This document shows positions 51,680-61,327 of a stretch of DNA of 64,000 nt, piece by piece (the stretch's first letter is position 1; each line of letters starts with the position of its first letter). The stretch is from Psychroserpens sp041224425 (lineage in GTDB: Bacteria; Bacteroidota; Bacteroidia; Flavobacteriales; Flavobacteriaceae), in the NCBI RefSeq assembly GCF_041224425.1, contig NZ_JBGFGL010000085.1, positions 1-64,000 of the forward strand, read 5' to 3'. Made by a program: the position numbers and the translations under genes. The notes under the pieces are model-generated. The model was not told the DNA's origin, searched no databases, and was given only the letters and a program-made list of their open reading frames with translations.

Positions 51680-54541
51680 TTATAAGTTATTGATTGTCAA
51701 CGAAACATAATATTGCGAACCAATGAATCCTGTTCCGAAAGCTGTAAAGTATTCATCCTGAAGAAGGTTAGTTGCACCAACTTTTATGGATGATTTTAAA
51801 CTTGGTATTCTATAGTTAAGTTGTGCATCAAGAACATGGAAAGCAGGAATCTCTCCATCACCAAAAGAAGCTTCCCAGAAGTAGTTGTCACTCCATCTCC
51901 AAGCAACATTAAATCCAAAATTGTCAAATAATTCAGTATTTCCAAAAGCAACTTTTGTTTTATGGTCAGGAGTGTTGAAATTCGTTCTGAAGTCAGGATT
52001 CTCATTAACATCAAAATCCAATTTAGCATACGTATAGTTAGCACTCAAATCAAAACCATTAAAGACTTTAGTTGAAATTTGAATTGCAGCACCATAAGAA
52101 TTAACGGTTTCTTCAGAATTTGTATAAGTTTGATAAACATTCACATCGCCATTATTCAATGCTGCTAGAATTTGTTGTGTATCCGCATTTAAACCACCAA
52201 CAGACGCTGGGTTAGCAGGATCATATCCAGTTAAATTGAAATTAGAGACGTTTCCGTAAAGAGGCGCAATAACTGATTCATTAGACAAGAAGTCTTTATA
52301 AGAGTTAAAGTATGCTGATGCATCTATAATGAAATTTTTTATTTTTCCTCTATATCCTAGTTCAAAAGAACTTACTTGTTCTGGCTTCACAAAATTTGAA
52401 TTACCAATAAATTCACTTCCGTTGGAGTTTACATCTCTATTGGTGTTTGATAATTCACCAGCAACAGATACAAATAATGAATTGGTATAGGCAGCTGCGG
52501 CAGTTTGAGTAATTGAACCAGGTTGCCCCAAGTTGTTCTGAGCGAACTGACTCACGCTATAATCTCTAACATAACGATCTCCAATATCGCTAGCACCACC
52601 AACCAATGTTCCTAAGGCAGTTTCTAAACCAATATATAAAGATTGGGTGTCTGGATTTCTAAATCCAGTTTGGAAAGAGGCTCTAATGTTATGATTGTCA
52701 TTGATTGTTAAACCAGCAGAAAGTCTAGGGGATAAAAATGCATCAAACAATTCTGATTTGTCATAACGAATAGATCCAGTAAGTTTTAATTCTAAACTTT
52801 CATTTAATTCCATAGAGCGCTGTAGCTGTGTATACAATCCTAATTCAGAATAAGTGATCGGACCATTCGTGTCAGCATAGATTGTACCGAATGAATTTAA
52901 TCGATAAGTTCTGTGTGAACCACCAACTTGGATTTCAGCAAAATCAACCAGATCACCAAAGTTGTAATTGGCATCCACGTGATAGATTTGCGAATTATCT
53001 CTTAATGCAGAACCTGTTAAAAAGTTTGTTTCACTAGTTACTTTATCGAAAGCTTGTTGGAATTCAGGAGTTCCTGGTTCAAGCCTTCCAGTTTCAGCAA
53101 CCGCTCTCGCTGCAGCATGGGCTTGGTCATTTGTAGCACCACCTAGTGTTTGCGCAATATATTCTCCTACATATTCACCAAACCAAACATCGTGAGCTTT
53201 CCATGCTTGTAAAAGATTTGGTCCTGCTACATCCATAACGTAAGTATCTCCAGCTTTGTCAGCAGTTAAGTAACCTCTTACGAAGAAGTTGTCATTTCTA
53301 ACTTCAATTTTATGTTGCTGTAAGAAGAAATTGTCAATTCTGTAACGTTGAGCACCTTGATAGATGGTTGAACCAGTACCAACCTTACCAACATATTGAA
53401 TTTCAAAATCGTTAGCCCATGGTCTAAAATATAAGCCCCAATCTGCTTTTACACTTTCAGCATTGTAGTCTGTTAAATCTACCTCTCTATATCCTGTTCT
53501 ACTAACATTAACAGAAGGCACCAATGCTGATGCACCTGCTGGAGCCAAACCTAAGCTTTCCAATGTTAGGGCAACATCTCTAATATTTGTAGTTACATTG
53601 TCTCCATAAACATTAACACCATCATAGTTGATGTTTGAATCACGGGTTCCACCTGGCATGTTTTTGTCATCATAGTTTGTAGCAAACCAATCGGTTCCGG
53701 TTAAGTATCCAAAATTAATCTTAGCTGCAAATTTCTCGCTGAATTTGTGAGCCATTCTAATACCTACGTCGGTATAATCATTGTTGCCTGCAGCTTCTTG
53801 AGATGTAATACCTCGCTTAACATATCCACTGATACCTTGATGGTCAAAAGGATTTTTACTTCTCATGAAAAGAATACCATTAAAAGCATTGGCACCATAA
53901 AGAGCAGAAGAAGCACCTGGTAGTAATTCAACACTCAGTACATCTGTTTCGGTCATACCTAAAAGGTTACCTAATGGAAAGTTTAACAGAGGAGCTGAGT
54001 TGTCCATACCATCAACCAGCTGTACAAACCTGGTATTTGCAAATGTTGCAAAACCTCTAGTGTTTATAGACTTAAATGTTAAACTGTTGGTGTTGATGTC
54101 AACTCCTTTTAGATTTTCAAGTCCGCCATAAAAATCAGCAGAAGCGGTATTCTTGATTTCTTTTAATCCGAATCGTTCTACAGTTACTGGAGATTCAAAT
54201 ATACGTTCAGGAGTTCTAGACGCTGAAATTACCACCTCATCCAATTCGGTACCTTCGGTTAACTGGATGTCAATAGTTTCAGAATTTGAAGTAACATCTT
54301 TAGTAACAGTTTCAAAACCGATACTACTAATTTGAATAGTAAAAGGTGGATTTTGATCAACAGTTAAGGTGTAATTACCATCAAAATCTGAAATGGTTCC
54401 AGAAGTTGTTCCAACGACAATAATGTTCACACCAGGAAGTGGCTGTCCATTATTATCAGTGATTTTACCTTTAACTGTTGTAGTTTGTGCAAAAGAAAAC
54501 GCACAGCAAAACAGCAATAAAAAATTTAGAATTGTCTTCAT
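51680..54541 (-). CDS. TonB-dependent receptor with carboxypeptidase-like domain
   Basis: A 953-residue outer-membrane transporter. The signal peptide ends near FSFAQTT. Residues about 22-108 form the carboxypeptidase-like regulatory domain (GKITDNNGQPLPGVNIIVVG). The plug follows (EVVISASRTPERIFESPVTV, RGFATFANTRFVQLVDGM, LPGASSALYGANAFNGILFM), and the barrel ends GSQYYVSLTINNL. It is first in an operon with the GDSL lipoprotein. The long plug and barrel resemble receptors for large organic ligands; the ligand is unknown. Confidence 0.9.
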   Translation of the reverse strand: MKTILNFLLLFCCAFSFAQTTTVKGKITDNNGQPLPGVNIIVVGTTSGTISDFDGNYTLTVDQNPPFTIQISSIGFETVTKDVTSNSETIDIQLTEGTELDEVVISASRTPERIFESPVTVERFGLKEIKNTASADFYGGLENLKGVDINTNSLTFKSINTRGFATFANTRFVQLVDGMDNSAPLLNFPLGNLLGMTETDVLSVELLPGASSALYGANAFNGILFMRSKNPFDHQGISGYVKRGITSQEAAGNNDYTDVGIRMAHKFSEKFAAKINFGYLTGTDWFATNYDDKNMPGGTRDSNINYDGVNVYGDNVTTNIRDVALTLESLGLAPAGASALVPSVNVSRTGYREVDLTDYNAESVKADWGLYFRPWANDFEIQYVGKVGTGSTIYQGAQRYRIDNFFLQQHKIEVRNDNFFVRGYLTADKAGDTYVMDVAGPNLLQAWKAHDVWFGEYVGEYIAQTLGGATNDQAHAAARAVAETGRLEPGTPEFQQAFDKVTSETNFLTGSALRDNSQIYHVDANYNFGDLVDFAEIQVGGSHRTYRLNSFGTIYADTNGPITYSELGLYTQLQRSMELNESLELKLTGSIRYDKSELFDAFLSPRLSAGLTINDNHNIRASFQTGFRNPDTQSLYIGLETALGTLVGGASDIGDRYVRDYSVSQFAQNNLGQPGSITQTAAAAYTNSLFVSVAGELSNTNRDVNSNGSEFIGNSNFVKPEQVSSFELGYRGKIKNFIIDASAYFNSYKDFLSNESVIAPLYGNVSNFNLTGYDPANPASVGGLNADTQQILAALNNGDVNVYQTYTNSEETVNSYGAAIQISTKVFNGFDLSANYTYAKLDFDVNENPDFRTNFNTPDHKTKVAFGNTELFDNFGFNVAWRWSDNYFWEASFGDGEIPAFHVLDAQLNYRIPSLKSSIKVGATNLLQDEYFTAFGTGFIGSQYYVSLTINNL

Positions 54542-54704
54542 TTTAGGGAATTAGTTAAATTTAATATCAGCAATATAAATAAATATACGAAAACCTAATG
54601 CATAATTTTCAAAAAAGTATGCATGCATAGTAGTTTTTGATAAAAATCAATATGCTTTTTTGAGTAATCCCTAAAATGGTTTGATTTTAACCTCTTGAAA
54701 AAGA

Positions 54705-56552
54705 CTATTCTACGGTAACGGCCTTTGCAAGATTCCTAGGCTGATCAACATTTTTACCAAGCATTAAAGCGATATGGTATGATAATAGTTGAAGAGGAAT
54801 TGTAGTTAATAATGGTGATAATGACTCAAGAGTTTCAGGGACTTCAATCACATGGTCTGCCAATTCCTTAACTTGCTTGTCACCTTCAGTGACTATTCCA
54901 ATGATTTTACCCTTTCTAGATTTGATTTCCTGAATGTTGCTTACTACTTTTTCGTAATGACCTTTCTTGGTTGCAATAACTACGATAGGCATATTTTCAT
55001 CTATCAAGGCGATAGGTCCATGTTTCATTTCAGCTGCTGGATAACCTTCTGCATGAATATATGAGATCTCCTTTAGTTTTAAAGCACCTTCAAGAGCCAC
55101 AGGGAAATTGTAGCCTCTTCCAAGGTAAAGAAAGTTTCGAGCATCTTTATAAATAGCTGCTACAGATTTTACGTAATCATCAGATTCAAGCGACTTCTTA
55201 ACCTTTTCAGGAATCAACTCCAATTCAATCATATGATGTCTGAATTCTGAACTTGTAATAGTTCCTTTAGCTCTCGCTAAACGCAGCGCTATTAAGGTTA
55301 AAACAGTAATTTGAGTTGTAAAGGCCTTTGTGGACGCCACTCCAATTTCTGGACCTGCATGTGTATAAGCACCTGCATCCGTTTCTCTGGCAATGGAAGA
55401 GCCAACCACATTGCAAACACCAAAGACAAATGCGCCTTTGGATTTTGCTAACTTTATAGCAGCTAATGTATCTGCAGTCTCTCCAGATTGTGAAATGGCA
55501 ATAACCACATCCTTATCTGTTATGACAGGGTTACGGTATCTAAATTCAGAAGCATATTCTACTTCAACTGGAATTCTGGCTAAATCTTCAAAAATATATT
55601 CAGAAACCAATCCTGCGTGCCATGATGTACCACAAGCCACAACAATTATTCTGTTGGCGTTCAAGAAAGTTTTCATATTATCTTCAACACCAGCCATTTT
55701 TATAATGCCTTCATTTGGAAGCATTCGACCTCTAAAGGTATCTAATATAGCGCTTGGTTGTTCGTAGATTTCCTTCAGCATAAAATGGTCATAACCACCT
55801 TTTTCAATTTGTTCTAGGTTGAGTTTCAATTCTTGAACATAAGGATCAACCAAAGAGTCATCTTTAATCTTTCTAACTTTCACCTCTTTATCTCGTCTTA
55901 CAACAGCCATTTCCTCATCCTCAAGATAGATGGCGTTTTTAGTATATTCAATGAACGGTGAAGCATCACTGGCAATAAAAAATTCATCGTCACCAATACC
56001 AATAGCAAGCGGACTTCCTAATCTGGCAACAACAATTTCATTAGGTTTATTTTTATCAAAAACAGCAATGGCGTAAGCGCCAACAACTTGATTCAATGCA
56101 ATTTGTACAGCTTTACCAAGCTTTATGTTTTCGTTTTTTTTAACATCTTCGATAAGATTGACTAAAACTTCTGTGTCAGTATCTGACTTAAAGTTATAGC
56201 CTCTCTTAATAAGTTCCTTTTTAAGAGATTCGTAATTTTCGATAATACCATTATGAATGATTACTAAATCTCCTGAGTTAGAATAATGTGGATGCGAATT
56301 GATATCGTTAGGAACACCATGTGTAGCCCAACGTGTATGGCCAATCCCTAAATTTCCTGTCGTAGAAATCTCTTTTTCAAGACGGTTCTGAAGATCGTCA
56401 ACTTTTCCCTTGGTTTTAGATAATTTTATATCTGTTCCATCAAACAAGGCAATACCTGCGCTGTCATAACCTCTATATTCTAGACGTTTTAAGCCTTTTA
56501 GTATGATTGGGTAAGCTTCTCGGTGGCCAATATATCCAACAATTCCGCACAT
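54705..56552 (-). CDS. glmS: glutamine-fructose-6-phosphate aminotransferase
   Basis: This enzyme makes glucosamine-6-phosphate, the first step to cell-wall and LPS amino sugars. The 615-residue protein opens with MCGIVGYIGHREAYPIILKG, with the N-terminal nucleophile Cys after Met removal. The glutaminase domain includes GIGHTRWATHG and HNGIIENY. Two SIS domains follow (ACGTSWHAGLVSEY, SQSGETADTLAAIK, and GRGYNFPVALEGALKLKEIS in the second). No glmS ribozyme is expected or seen. It is the last gene of the GlgA-like/DUF4270/glmS run, 6 bases after DUF4270. Confidence 0.97.
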   Translation of the reverse strand: MCGIVGYIGHREAYPIILKGLKRLEYRGYDSAGIALFDGTDIKLSKTKGKVDDLQNRLEKEISTTGNLGIGHTRWATHGVPNDINSHPHYSNSGDLVIIHNGIIENYESLKKELIKRGYNFKSDTDTEVLVNLIEDVKKNENIKLGKAVQIALNQVVGAYAIAVFDKNKPNEIVVARLGSPLAIGIGDDEFFIASDASPFIEYTKNAIYLEDEEMAVVRRDKEVKVRKIKDDSLVDPYVQELKLNLEQIEKGGYDHFMLKEIYEQPSAILDTFRGRMLPNEGIIKMAGVEDNMKTFLNANRIIVVACGTSWHAGLVSEYIFEDLARIPVEVEYASEFRYRNPVITDKDVVIAISQSGETADTLAAIKLAKSKGAFVFGVCNVVGSSIARETDAGAYTHAGPEIGVASTKAFTTQITVLTLIALRLARAKGTITSSEFRHHMIELELIPEKVKKSLESDDYVKSVAAIYKDARNFLYLGRGYNFPVALEGALKLKEISYIHAEGYPAAEMKHGPIALIDENMPIVVIATKKGHYEKVVSNIQEIKSRKGKIIGIVTEGDKQVKELADHVIEVPETLESLSPLLTTIPLQLLSYHIALMLGKNVDQPRNLAKAVTVE

Positions 56553-56558
56553 AGGATC

Positions 56559-58193
56559 TTAATTATTTGGTTCGGTATAAAAGATTTCCAAATATAATTT
56601 TTTTTGTTCGTCTGCAACATTATTTCCATAAAGAACTGTTCCTCTTTGTGTGACAATAGAACTTGCAGGAATTTTTTCATCGGAATCATTAGTACTCAAA
56701 ATATCAAAAGCGGCAAGGTTGCTTTCCAGATTGACGTTACCCGAAACAACAAGTCCGAGATCGACATTAGTTGAATCCCTTATCAAGATATTATTGATAT
56801 GTTCAGTAAGACGAATTTTGTATTTAACACCATTTCCATCGGCTGAATTACCTTCTTTTTGTAATTTCCCTAAGTGACTTGTTCTTGAGTTTACAGGGTT
56901 TAAAGTGTTTGCAGAGTCATAAAAATAATCGATTAAAGGAATGTTGTTTTTCATATCGAAGATAAGAATACGCTCAGGCTCTTCAACATTGGCAACACTT
57001 GATTGATCAACATAAAAAACAAGGTTAGCTTCATTAATGATTTTTTTACTTTTCACGAAATTACCATCTGCATCAACTTCAACAAACTCATTTTTGAATT
57101 CTTCAAAACTATTAAAAGTCAAGTCGTCATCGTCAATGTTCTCGCCATCAAATAATTTCACAACAGCCATTGAGCCTTCACCTCCTTTTAAGTAGAGCTT
57201 TTCATCACCTTGAACCTCATCACCATTTGTAAATGTAAAGTCGTTAGACAAAAAGTTGACACGATTTCCATTAAAGTTTAAAACATAAGTTGAAGCAATT
57301 GGATCGTCATTCTCAACTGATGAATCTCTTTTGTAATACAAGGTTATATTTGCACTTGTGGTATTTAGATTCAGAATTGCCATATTGCCGTCCATAGTGT
57401 TTGATTCAACCTTAAAGTACAACCCTCTGAAATAATCACTAAGGTTGTTTTGGTTGCTTAACTCTGGTTCTCCAGATTTATTGATAAATTTTTCTACCCA
57501 ATACGCAAGCTCAGCAGGTTCTTTGTAAGAAAAACGTAATGAAGGCGCTAAACGATTCGTGACGTCTCCATCTTCATCCCAAAGTTCAATCTGACTTGGA
57601 TCTGGTACAAAATCATCAAAGCTTTTTAATAGTGTTCCTTCTAAAAGCGCTTCATCAATCGGGCTGGAACCAGTACTTTTATTTGAGTAGTATATTTGAG
57701 GATCATTGATTTCAGAATTTGGATCAAAATTCCTTAAAAAATAATTGCTTTCGTAAATTTTTAAATCATAAGGAGAGTTCCCAAATACAGAATCTAATTC
57801 ATAAATGGTTTCACCATCTGAAGTAAGCTCAATTGGTGTGCTGAAATATGGAATGGTTACTACCACAGAATCCAGAACAGGGTTTTCACCAAAATCGAAA
57901 TTGACAAAAGACGTGGTTACTTGGGTCACAAAACTTGCAGTGGTCCTTCCGTAGATAGGGTCGTCGTAAACACCTAAAAGATTTACTGGAAGATTATTGG
58001 TTTGTACAGGAGGCAACGCCTTTGAAAATGCGATGACTTCAAAATCTCTTGAGTCTGTTCCGAAATTTGAAGCATTATCATCATTGATAATAGCAGATTC
58101 AATGGTCGCGAAATCTTTGTCGCAAGCTATGAATAAACTTGTTAAAACAAGGATTACTACAAAGTTCCTTAGGGCAATTTTATTGTGTTTCAT
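56559..58193 (-). CDS. DUF4270 lipoprotein
   Basis: A 544-residue lipoprotein with lipobox SLFIAC (Cys24). The body fits DUF4270, a Bacteroidota family (VNLLGVYDDPIYGRTTASFV, VVTIPYFSTPIELTSDGETI, NLVFYVDQSSV and SRTSHLGKLQ). The function is unknown; the beta-rich sequence points to a periplasmic or surface location. It lies between the GlgA-like gene (9-base gap) and glmS (6-base gap), an arrangement that I believe recurs in flavobacteria. Confidence 0.88.
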   Translation of the reverse strand: MKHNKIALRNFVVILVLTSLFIACDKDFATIESAIINDDNASNFGTDSRDFEVIAFSKALPPVQTNNLPVNLLGVYDDPIYGRTTASFVTQVTTSFVNFDFGENPVLDSVVVTIPYFSTPIELTSDGETIYELDSVFGNSPYDLKIYESNYFLRNFDPNSEINDPQIYYSNKSTGSSPIDEALLEGTLLKSFDDFVPDPSQIELWDEDGDVTNRLAPSLRFSYKEPAELAYWVEKFINKSGEPELSNQNNLSDYFRGLYFKVESNTMDGNMAILNLNTTSANITLYYKRDSSVENDDPIASTYVLNFNGNRVNFLSNDFTFTNGDEVQGDEKLYLKGGEGSMAVVKLFDGENIDDDDLTFNSFEEFKNEFVEVDADGNFVKSKKIINEANLVFYVDQSSVANVEEPERILIFDMKNNIPLIDYFYDSANTLNPVNSRTSHLGKLQKEGNSADGNGVKYKIRLTEHINNILIRDSTNVDLGLVVSGNVNLESNLAAFDILSTNDSDEKIPASSIVTQRGTVLYGNNVADEQKKLYLEIFYTEPNN

Positions 58194-58202
58194 GAATATT
58201 TT

Positions 58203-59012
58203 TTAATTAAGTACTTTAGTATTGTAGAATTCTGTATATGGCTCAGCGAATTCTTCAACAGGGAAGTAGTCTAAAACAGGTTTTCCACACGCATCTAAAT
58301 GAGTTTCGATTTCTTTTGGTAAATCTGAAGACCCTTTAATCAAAGCATCTGAATGGTCAATAGCAATTTTCATTAAATTATTGTAATTAGGTGTTTCCAA
58401 TAATTTCACCTGACTTCCATCGATGTTGTCAAACTCCACTTTTTTAGCCATGTCCTTATTTAACGTTCCATCAAAGCTTTGATTGTATATTGAGGTAACA
58501 ATTTTGCTTTCGGTAAAAAGTGGCTCATCTTTGTAATAATCTTTCAGATATAATGGCAACAATGATGCCAACCAGCCATTAACATGGATGATGTCTGGAG
58601 CCCAATTTAGTTTTTTAACCGTTTCAATAACACCTTTGGCAAAGAATATGGCACGTTCGTCGTTGTCTGGAAAAAGATTTCCTTCTTCATCTGTAAGCGT
58701 TGCCTTTCTTTTGAAGTATTCTTCATTATCAATAAAATAGACTTGAATTCTTTCTTTCGGAATGGATGCTACCTTAATGATTAAAGGCATATCTAAATCA
58801 TTGATAACTAAATTTATTCCAGATAATCGAATCACTTCATGCAATTGGTGTCTTCTTTCGTTTATGTTTCCGTAGCGAGGCATAAATATTCGTATTTGAC
58901 CGCCTTGCTTATTTACCATTTTTGGAGCTTCAAAAGACATTGAAGAAATCTCGGTTTCTGGTAAATAGGGTACAACTTCAGACGACACATACAATATTCG
59001 TTTATCTTTCAT
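58203..59012 (-). CDS. GlgA-like protein, N-terminal starch-synthase domain only
   Basis: A 269-residue protein matching only the N-terminal GT5 (starch synthase catalytic) domain of glycogen synthase: ILYVSSEVVPYLPE at the start, IRIFMPRYGNINER, APDIIHVNGWLASLLPLYLK. Full GlgA is about 470 residues, and the C-terminal nucleotide-binding domain is missing. The KTGGL ADP-glucose motif after SSEV.P is also absent (PETEI in its place). Glycogen synthase activity is therefore doubtful; a binding or regulatory role is possible. It is first in the run with DUF4270 and glmS, with a minus-strand TAATTTTG box at 59050-59057. Confidence 0.8.
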   Translation of the reverse strand: MKDKRILYVSSEVVPYLPETEISSMSFEAPKMVNKQGGQIRIFMPRYGNINERRHQLHEVIRLSGINLVINDLDMPLIIKVASIPKERIQVYFIDNEEYFKRKATLTDEEGNLFPDNDERAIFFAKGVIETVKKLNWAPDIIHVNGWLASLLPLYLKDYYKDEPLFTESKIVTSIYNQSFDGTLNKDMAKKVEFDNIDGSQVKLLETPNYNNLMKIAIDHSDALIKGSSDLPKEIETHLDACGKPVLDYFPVEEFAEPYTEFYNTKVLN

Positions 59013-59049
59013 AAATCAATTCATTTTACATTTAAAAACAAAAAACATG

Positions 59050-59096
59050 CAAAATTACAAAAATTTATGCAGATTGCCAGTAAAATATTAAGTTTG
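59050..59096. promoter_or_regulatory. divergent -7 boxes for GlgA-like operon and panC
   Basis: TAATTTTG on the minus strand (59050-59057) faces the GlgA-like gene, and TAAGTTTG on the plus strand (59089-59096) faces panC. A plus-strand TTG at 59074-59076 is only 12 bases from its box, so it is a poor -33. Confidence 0.5.
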
Positions 59097-59121
59097 CACG
59101 CTGTTAAACTTTTGTTACCAA

Positions 59122-59973
59122 GTGAAAATATTCCATAACAAAACGGAGCTCAAAAAAAGTATTCAGGCTCTCAAGAAAAATCAAAAATCAATTGGATTTG
59201 TACCAACAATGGGAGCTTTGCATCAAGGTCACGCATCATTGATTGAACAAGGCCTTGCAAATGATGCTATAGTTGTGGTTAGTATTTTCGTTAATCCGAC
59301 TCAATTCGATAATCAAGAAGACCTGGTAAAATATCCTCGAACTTTAGATAGCGATGTTGCGCTTTTGAAGACGATTTCCAAAGATAGGATTCTTGTTTAT
59401 GCACCTACAGTTGAAGATGTCTATGGGAAAGATGTAGTTTCAATGACATTTAAATTTGACGGATTGGAACATGAAATGGAAGGTCGTTTTAGGGAAGGTC
59501 ATTTTGATGGAGTTGGAACGATTCTAAAGCGATTGTTTGAAATCATTTCACCAGATCGTGCTTATTTTGGCGAAAAGGATTACCAGCAATTAATGATTGT
59601 TAAGAAGCTCGTCGAAAAACAAAACATACCAGTTGAGATCATTGGTTGTAAAATCCATCGTGCCAAAGATGGTTTGGCTATGAGTTCTCGAAATGTGAGA
59701 TTGAAACCAGAATATAGAACAGCAGCACCTTTTATATACAAAACCTTAAAAGCTGCCAAGGAAAAGTTTGGCACAAAAAGTGCTAATAAAGTGACGGAAT
59801 GGGTTGAAAGCCAATTTGCTGATCAAGAATTGCTAGAATTAGAATATTTTATCATCGCAGATGCTCAAACCCTAAAAACCGTAAAACGAAAACACAACAA
59901 AAAAATATATAGAGCTTTCATAGCTGTATATGCAGATGATATTAGACTTATAGACAATATCGCACTGAATTAA
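59122..59973 (+). CDS. panC: pantothenate synthetase
   Basis: Condenses pantoate with beta-alanine in vitamin B5 synthesis. The 283-residue protein has PTMGALHQGHASLIE with the HIGH-like motif, VSIFVNPTQFDNQEDL, YFGEKDYQQLMIVK and MSSRNVRL with the KMSKS-like site. The start is GTG 59122 (KIFHNKTELKK); there is no earlier in-frame ATG. panD follows after 13 bases, so the two are cotranscribed and supply both the ligase and its beta-alanine substrate. Confidence 0.96.
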   Translation: MKIFHNKTELKKSIQALKKNQKSIGFVPTMGALHQGHASLIEQGLANDAIVVVSIFVNPTQFDNQEDLVKYPRTLDSDVALLKTISKDRILVYAPTVEDVYGKDVVSMTFKFDGLEHEMEGRFREGHFDGVGTILKRLFEIISPDRAYFGEKDYQQLMIVKKLVEKQNIPVEIIGCKIHRAKDGLAMSSRNVRLKPEYRTAAPFIYKTLKAAKEKFGTKSANKVTEWVESQFADQELLELEYFIIADAQTLKTVKRKHNKKIYRAFIAVYADDIRLIDNIALN

Positions 59974-59986
59974 TTATCTTTGCCCT

Positions 59987-60337
59987 ATGCAAATTCAAGT
60001 AGTAAAATCTAAAATTCACAGAGTAAAAGTTACAGGAGCAGACTTAAATTATATTGGAAGTATCACTATTGATGAAGATTTGATGGAGGCGGCCAATATC
60101 ATTCAAGGGGAAAAAGTCCAGATTGTTAACAATGATAACGGTGAACGTTTGGAAACCTATTGTATTCCTGGTCCTAGAAACAGTGGAGAAATTACCTTAA
60201 ATGGCGCTGCAGCTCGTAAAGTTGCTGTTGGCGACACACTCATTTTGATTACATACGCTTTTATGGATATCGAAGAGGCTAAAACGTTCAAGCCCTCTTT
60301 AGTATTTCCCGATGAAGCTACAAACCTATTAAAATAA
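59987..60337 (+). CDS. panD: aspartate 1-decarboxylase
   Basis: Makes beta-alanine from aspartate for pantothenate synthesis. The 116-residue precursor carries the self-cleavage site NYIGSITID, in which Ser25 becomes the pyruvoyl cofactor. ETYCIPGPRNSGEITLNGAA near residue 55-75 is family typical. It follows panC and precedes the membrane-protein gene by 4 bases. Confidence 0.96.
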   Translation: MQIQVVKSKIHRVKVTGADLNYIGSITIDEDLMEAANIIQGEKVQIVNNDNGERLETYCIPGPRNSGEITLNGAAARKVAVGDTLILITYAFMDIEEAKTFKPSLVFPDEATNLLK

Positions 60338-60341
60338 CCTA

Positions 60342-61295
60342 TTGGATAAAAAAACAGCCAAATTCCTAAAAATAAGCCTTCCTTTATTATTAGGAGTGGT
60401 TTTGGTTTGGTATAGTCTGTCAAAAATATCCATAGACGAATTAGTAGGTTACTTCAAGAATGCCAACTATTTTTACATTGGCTTTGGTCTTCTTTTCGGA
60501 TTATTGAGCCATCTTTCCAGAGCTTACAGATGGAAATTCATGATTGAACCTATGGGCTATAAACTGCGCTTTCCAAATAGTATTATGGCTGTTTTTGCAG
60601 CTTATTTAGTTAATTATACCATTCCTAGAGCAGGTGAGATTTCCCGAGCGACAATAATAACCAATTACGAAGGTGTTCCCTTCGAAAAAGGATTTGGAAC
60701 TATAGTTGCCGAACGCATTGCAGATATGCTAGTAATGTTAGGGATTATAGGTGTCACCTTATTTTTGGAGTTTGATTATATCTACCAATTTTTTGCGGAA
60801 CGGTTTGAACCTAAAAGTATTGTTTTTGGAATTTTAGCACTAGTATTGTTCTCAATCTTATTTCTTGTTTTTATCAAGCGTAGCAATTCAAAACTTGCTA
60901 TAAAGATCAAATCTTTTGTAAGTGGTCTGATTGAAGGAGTGATGAGTATTTTCAAAATGAAATACAAGTGGGCTTTTATTTTTCACACTCTGTTTATTTG
61001 GGCCATGTATGTCCTTATGTTTTATGTAACCACATTTTCAATACCTGAAACAGCAAACTTACCCTTAGCGGCTATTTTAATTGGATTTATTTCTGCTAGT
61101 TTTAGTATTGCAGCAACCAATGGAGGTATCGGGTCATATCCTGTGGCAGTGTATGCGGCTTTTTCGATTTTTGGCATTGCCAAAGAACCTAGTATTGCAT
61201 TTGGATGGATCATGTGGTCTTCTCAAACCCTTATGATCATTGTGCTTGGAGGCTTATCCCTTATTTATCTTCCTATTTACAATCGAAAGAAATAA
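60342..61295 (+). CDS. flippase-like LPG synthase transmembrane-domain protein
   Basis: A 317-residue membrane protein of the UPF0104/lysylphosphatidylglycerol synthase TM family, with about eight helices. Conserved stretches include SHLSRAYRWKFMIEPMGYKL, NYTIPRAGEISRATII, ERIADMLVMLG and ATNGGIGSYPVAVYAAFSIF. The aminoacyl-transferase half of MprF is absent, so it may flip or transport lipids or isoprenoid-linked molecules (inference). The start is TTG 60342, as no ATG occurs until the first membrane region is passed. It is third in panC-panD-this gene. Confidence 0.82.
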   Translation: MDKKTAKFLKISLPLLLGVVLVWYSLSKISIDELVGYFKNANYFYIGFGLLFGLLSHLSRAYRWKFMIEPMGYKLRFPNSIMAVFAAYLVNYTIPRAGEISRATIITNYEGVPFEKGFGTIVAERIADMLVMLGIIGVTLFLEFDYIYQFFAERFEPKSIVFGILALVLFSILFLVFIKRSNSKLAIKIKSFVSGLIEGVMSIFKMKYKWAFIFHTLFIWAMYVLMFYVTTFSIPETANLPLAAILIGFISASFSIAATNGGIGSYPVAVYAAFSIFGIAKEPSIAFGWIMWSSQTLMIIVLGGLSLIYLPIYNRKK

Positions 61296-61327
61296 TTTTT
61301 TACCTTGCATTTTTTAACCTAACAACT

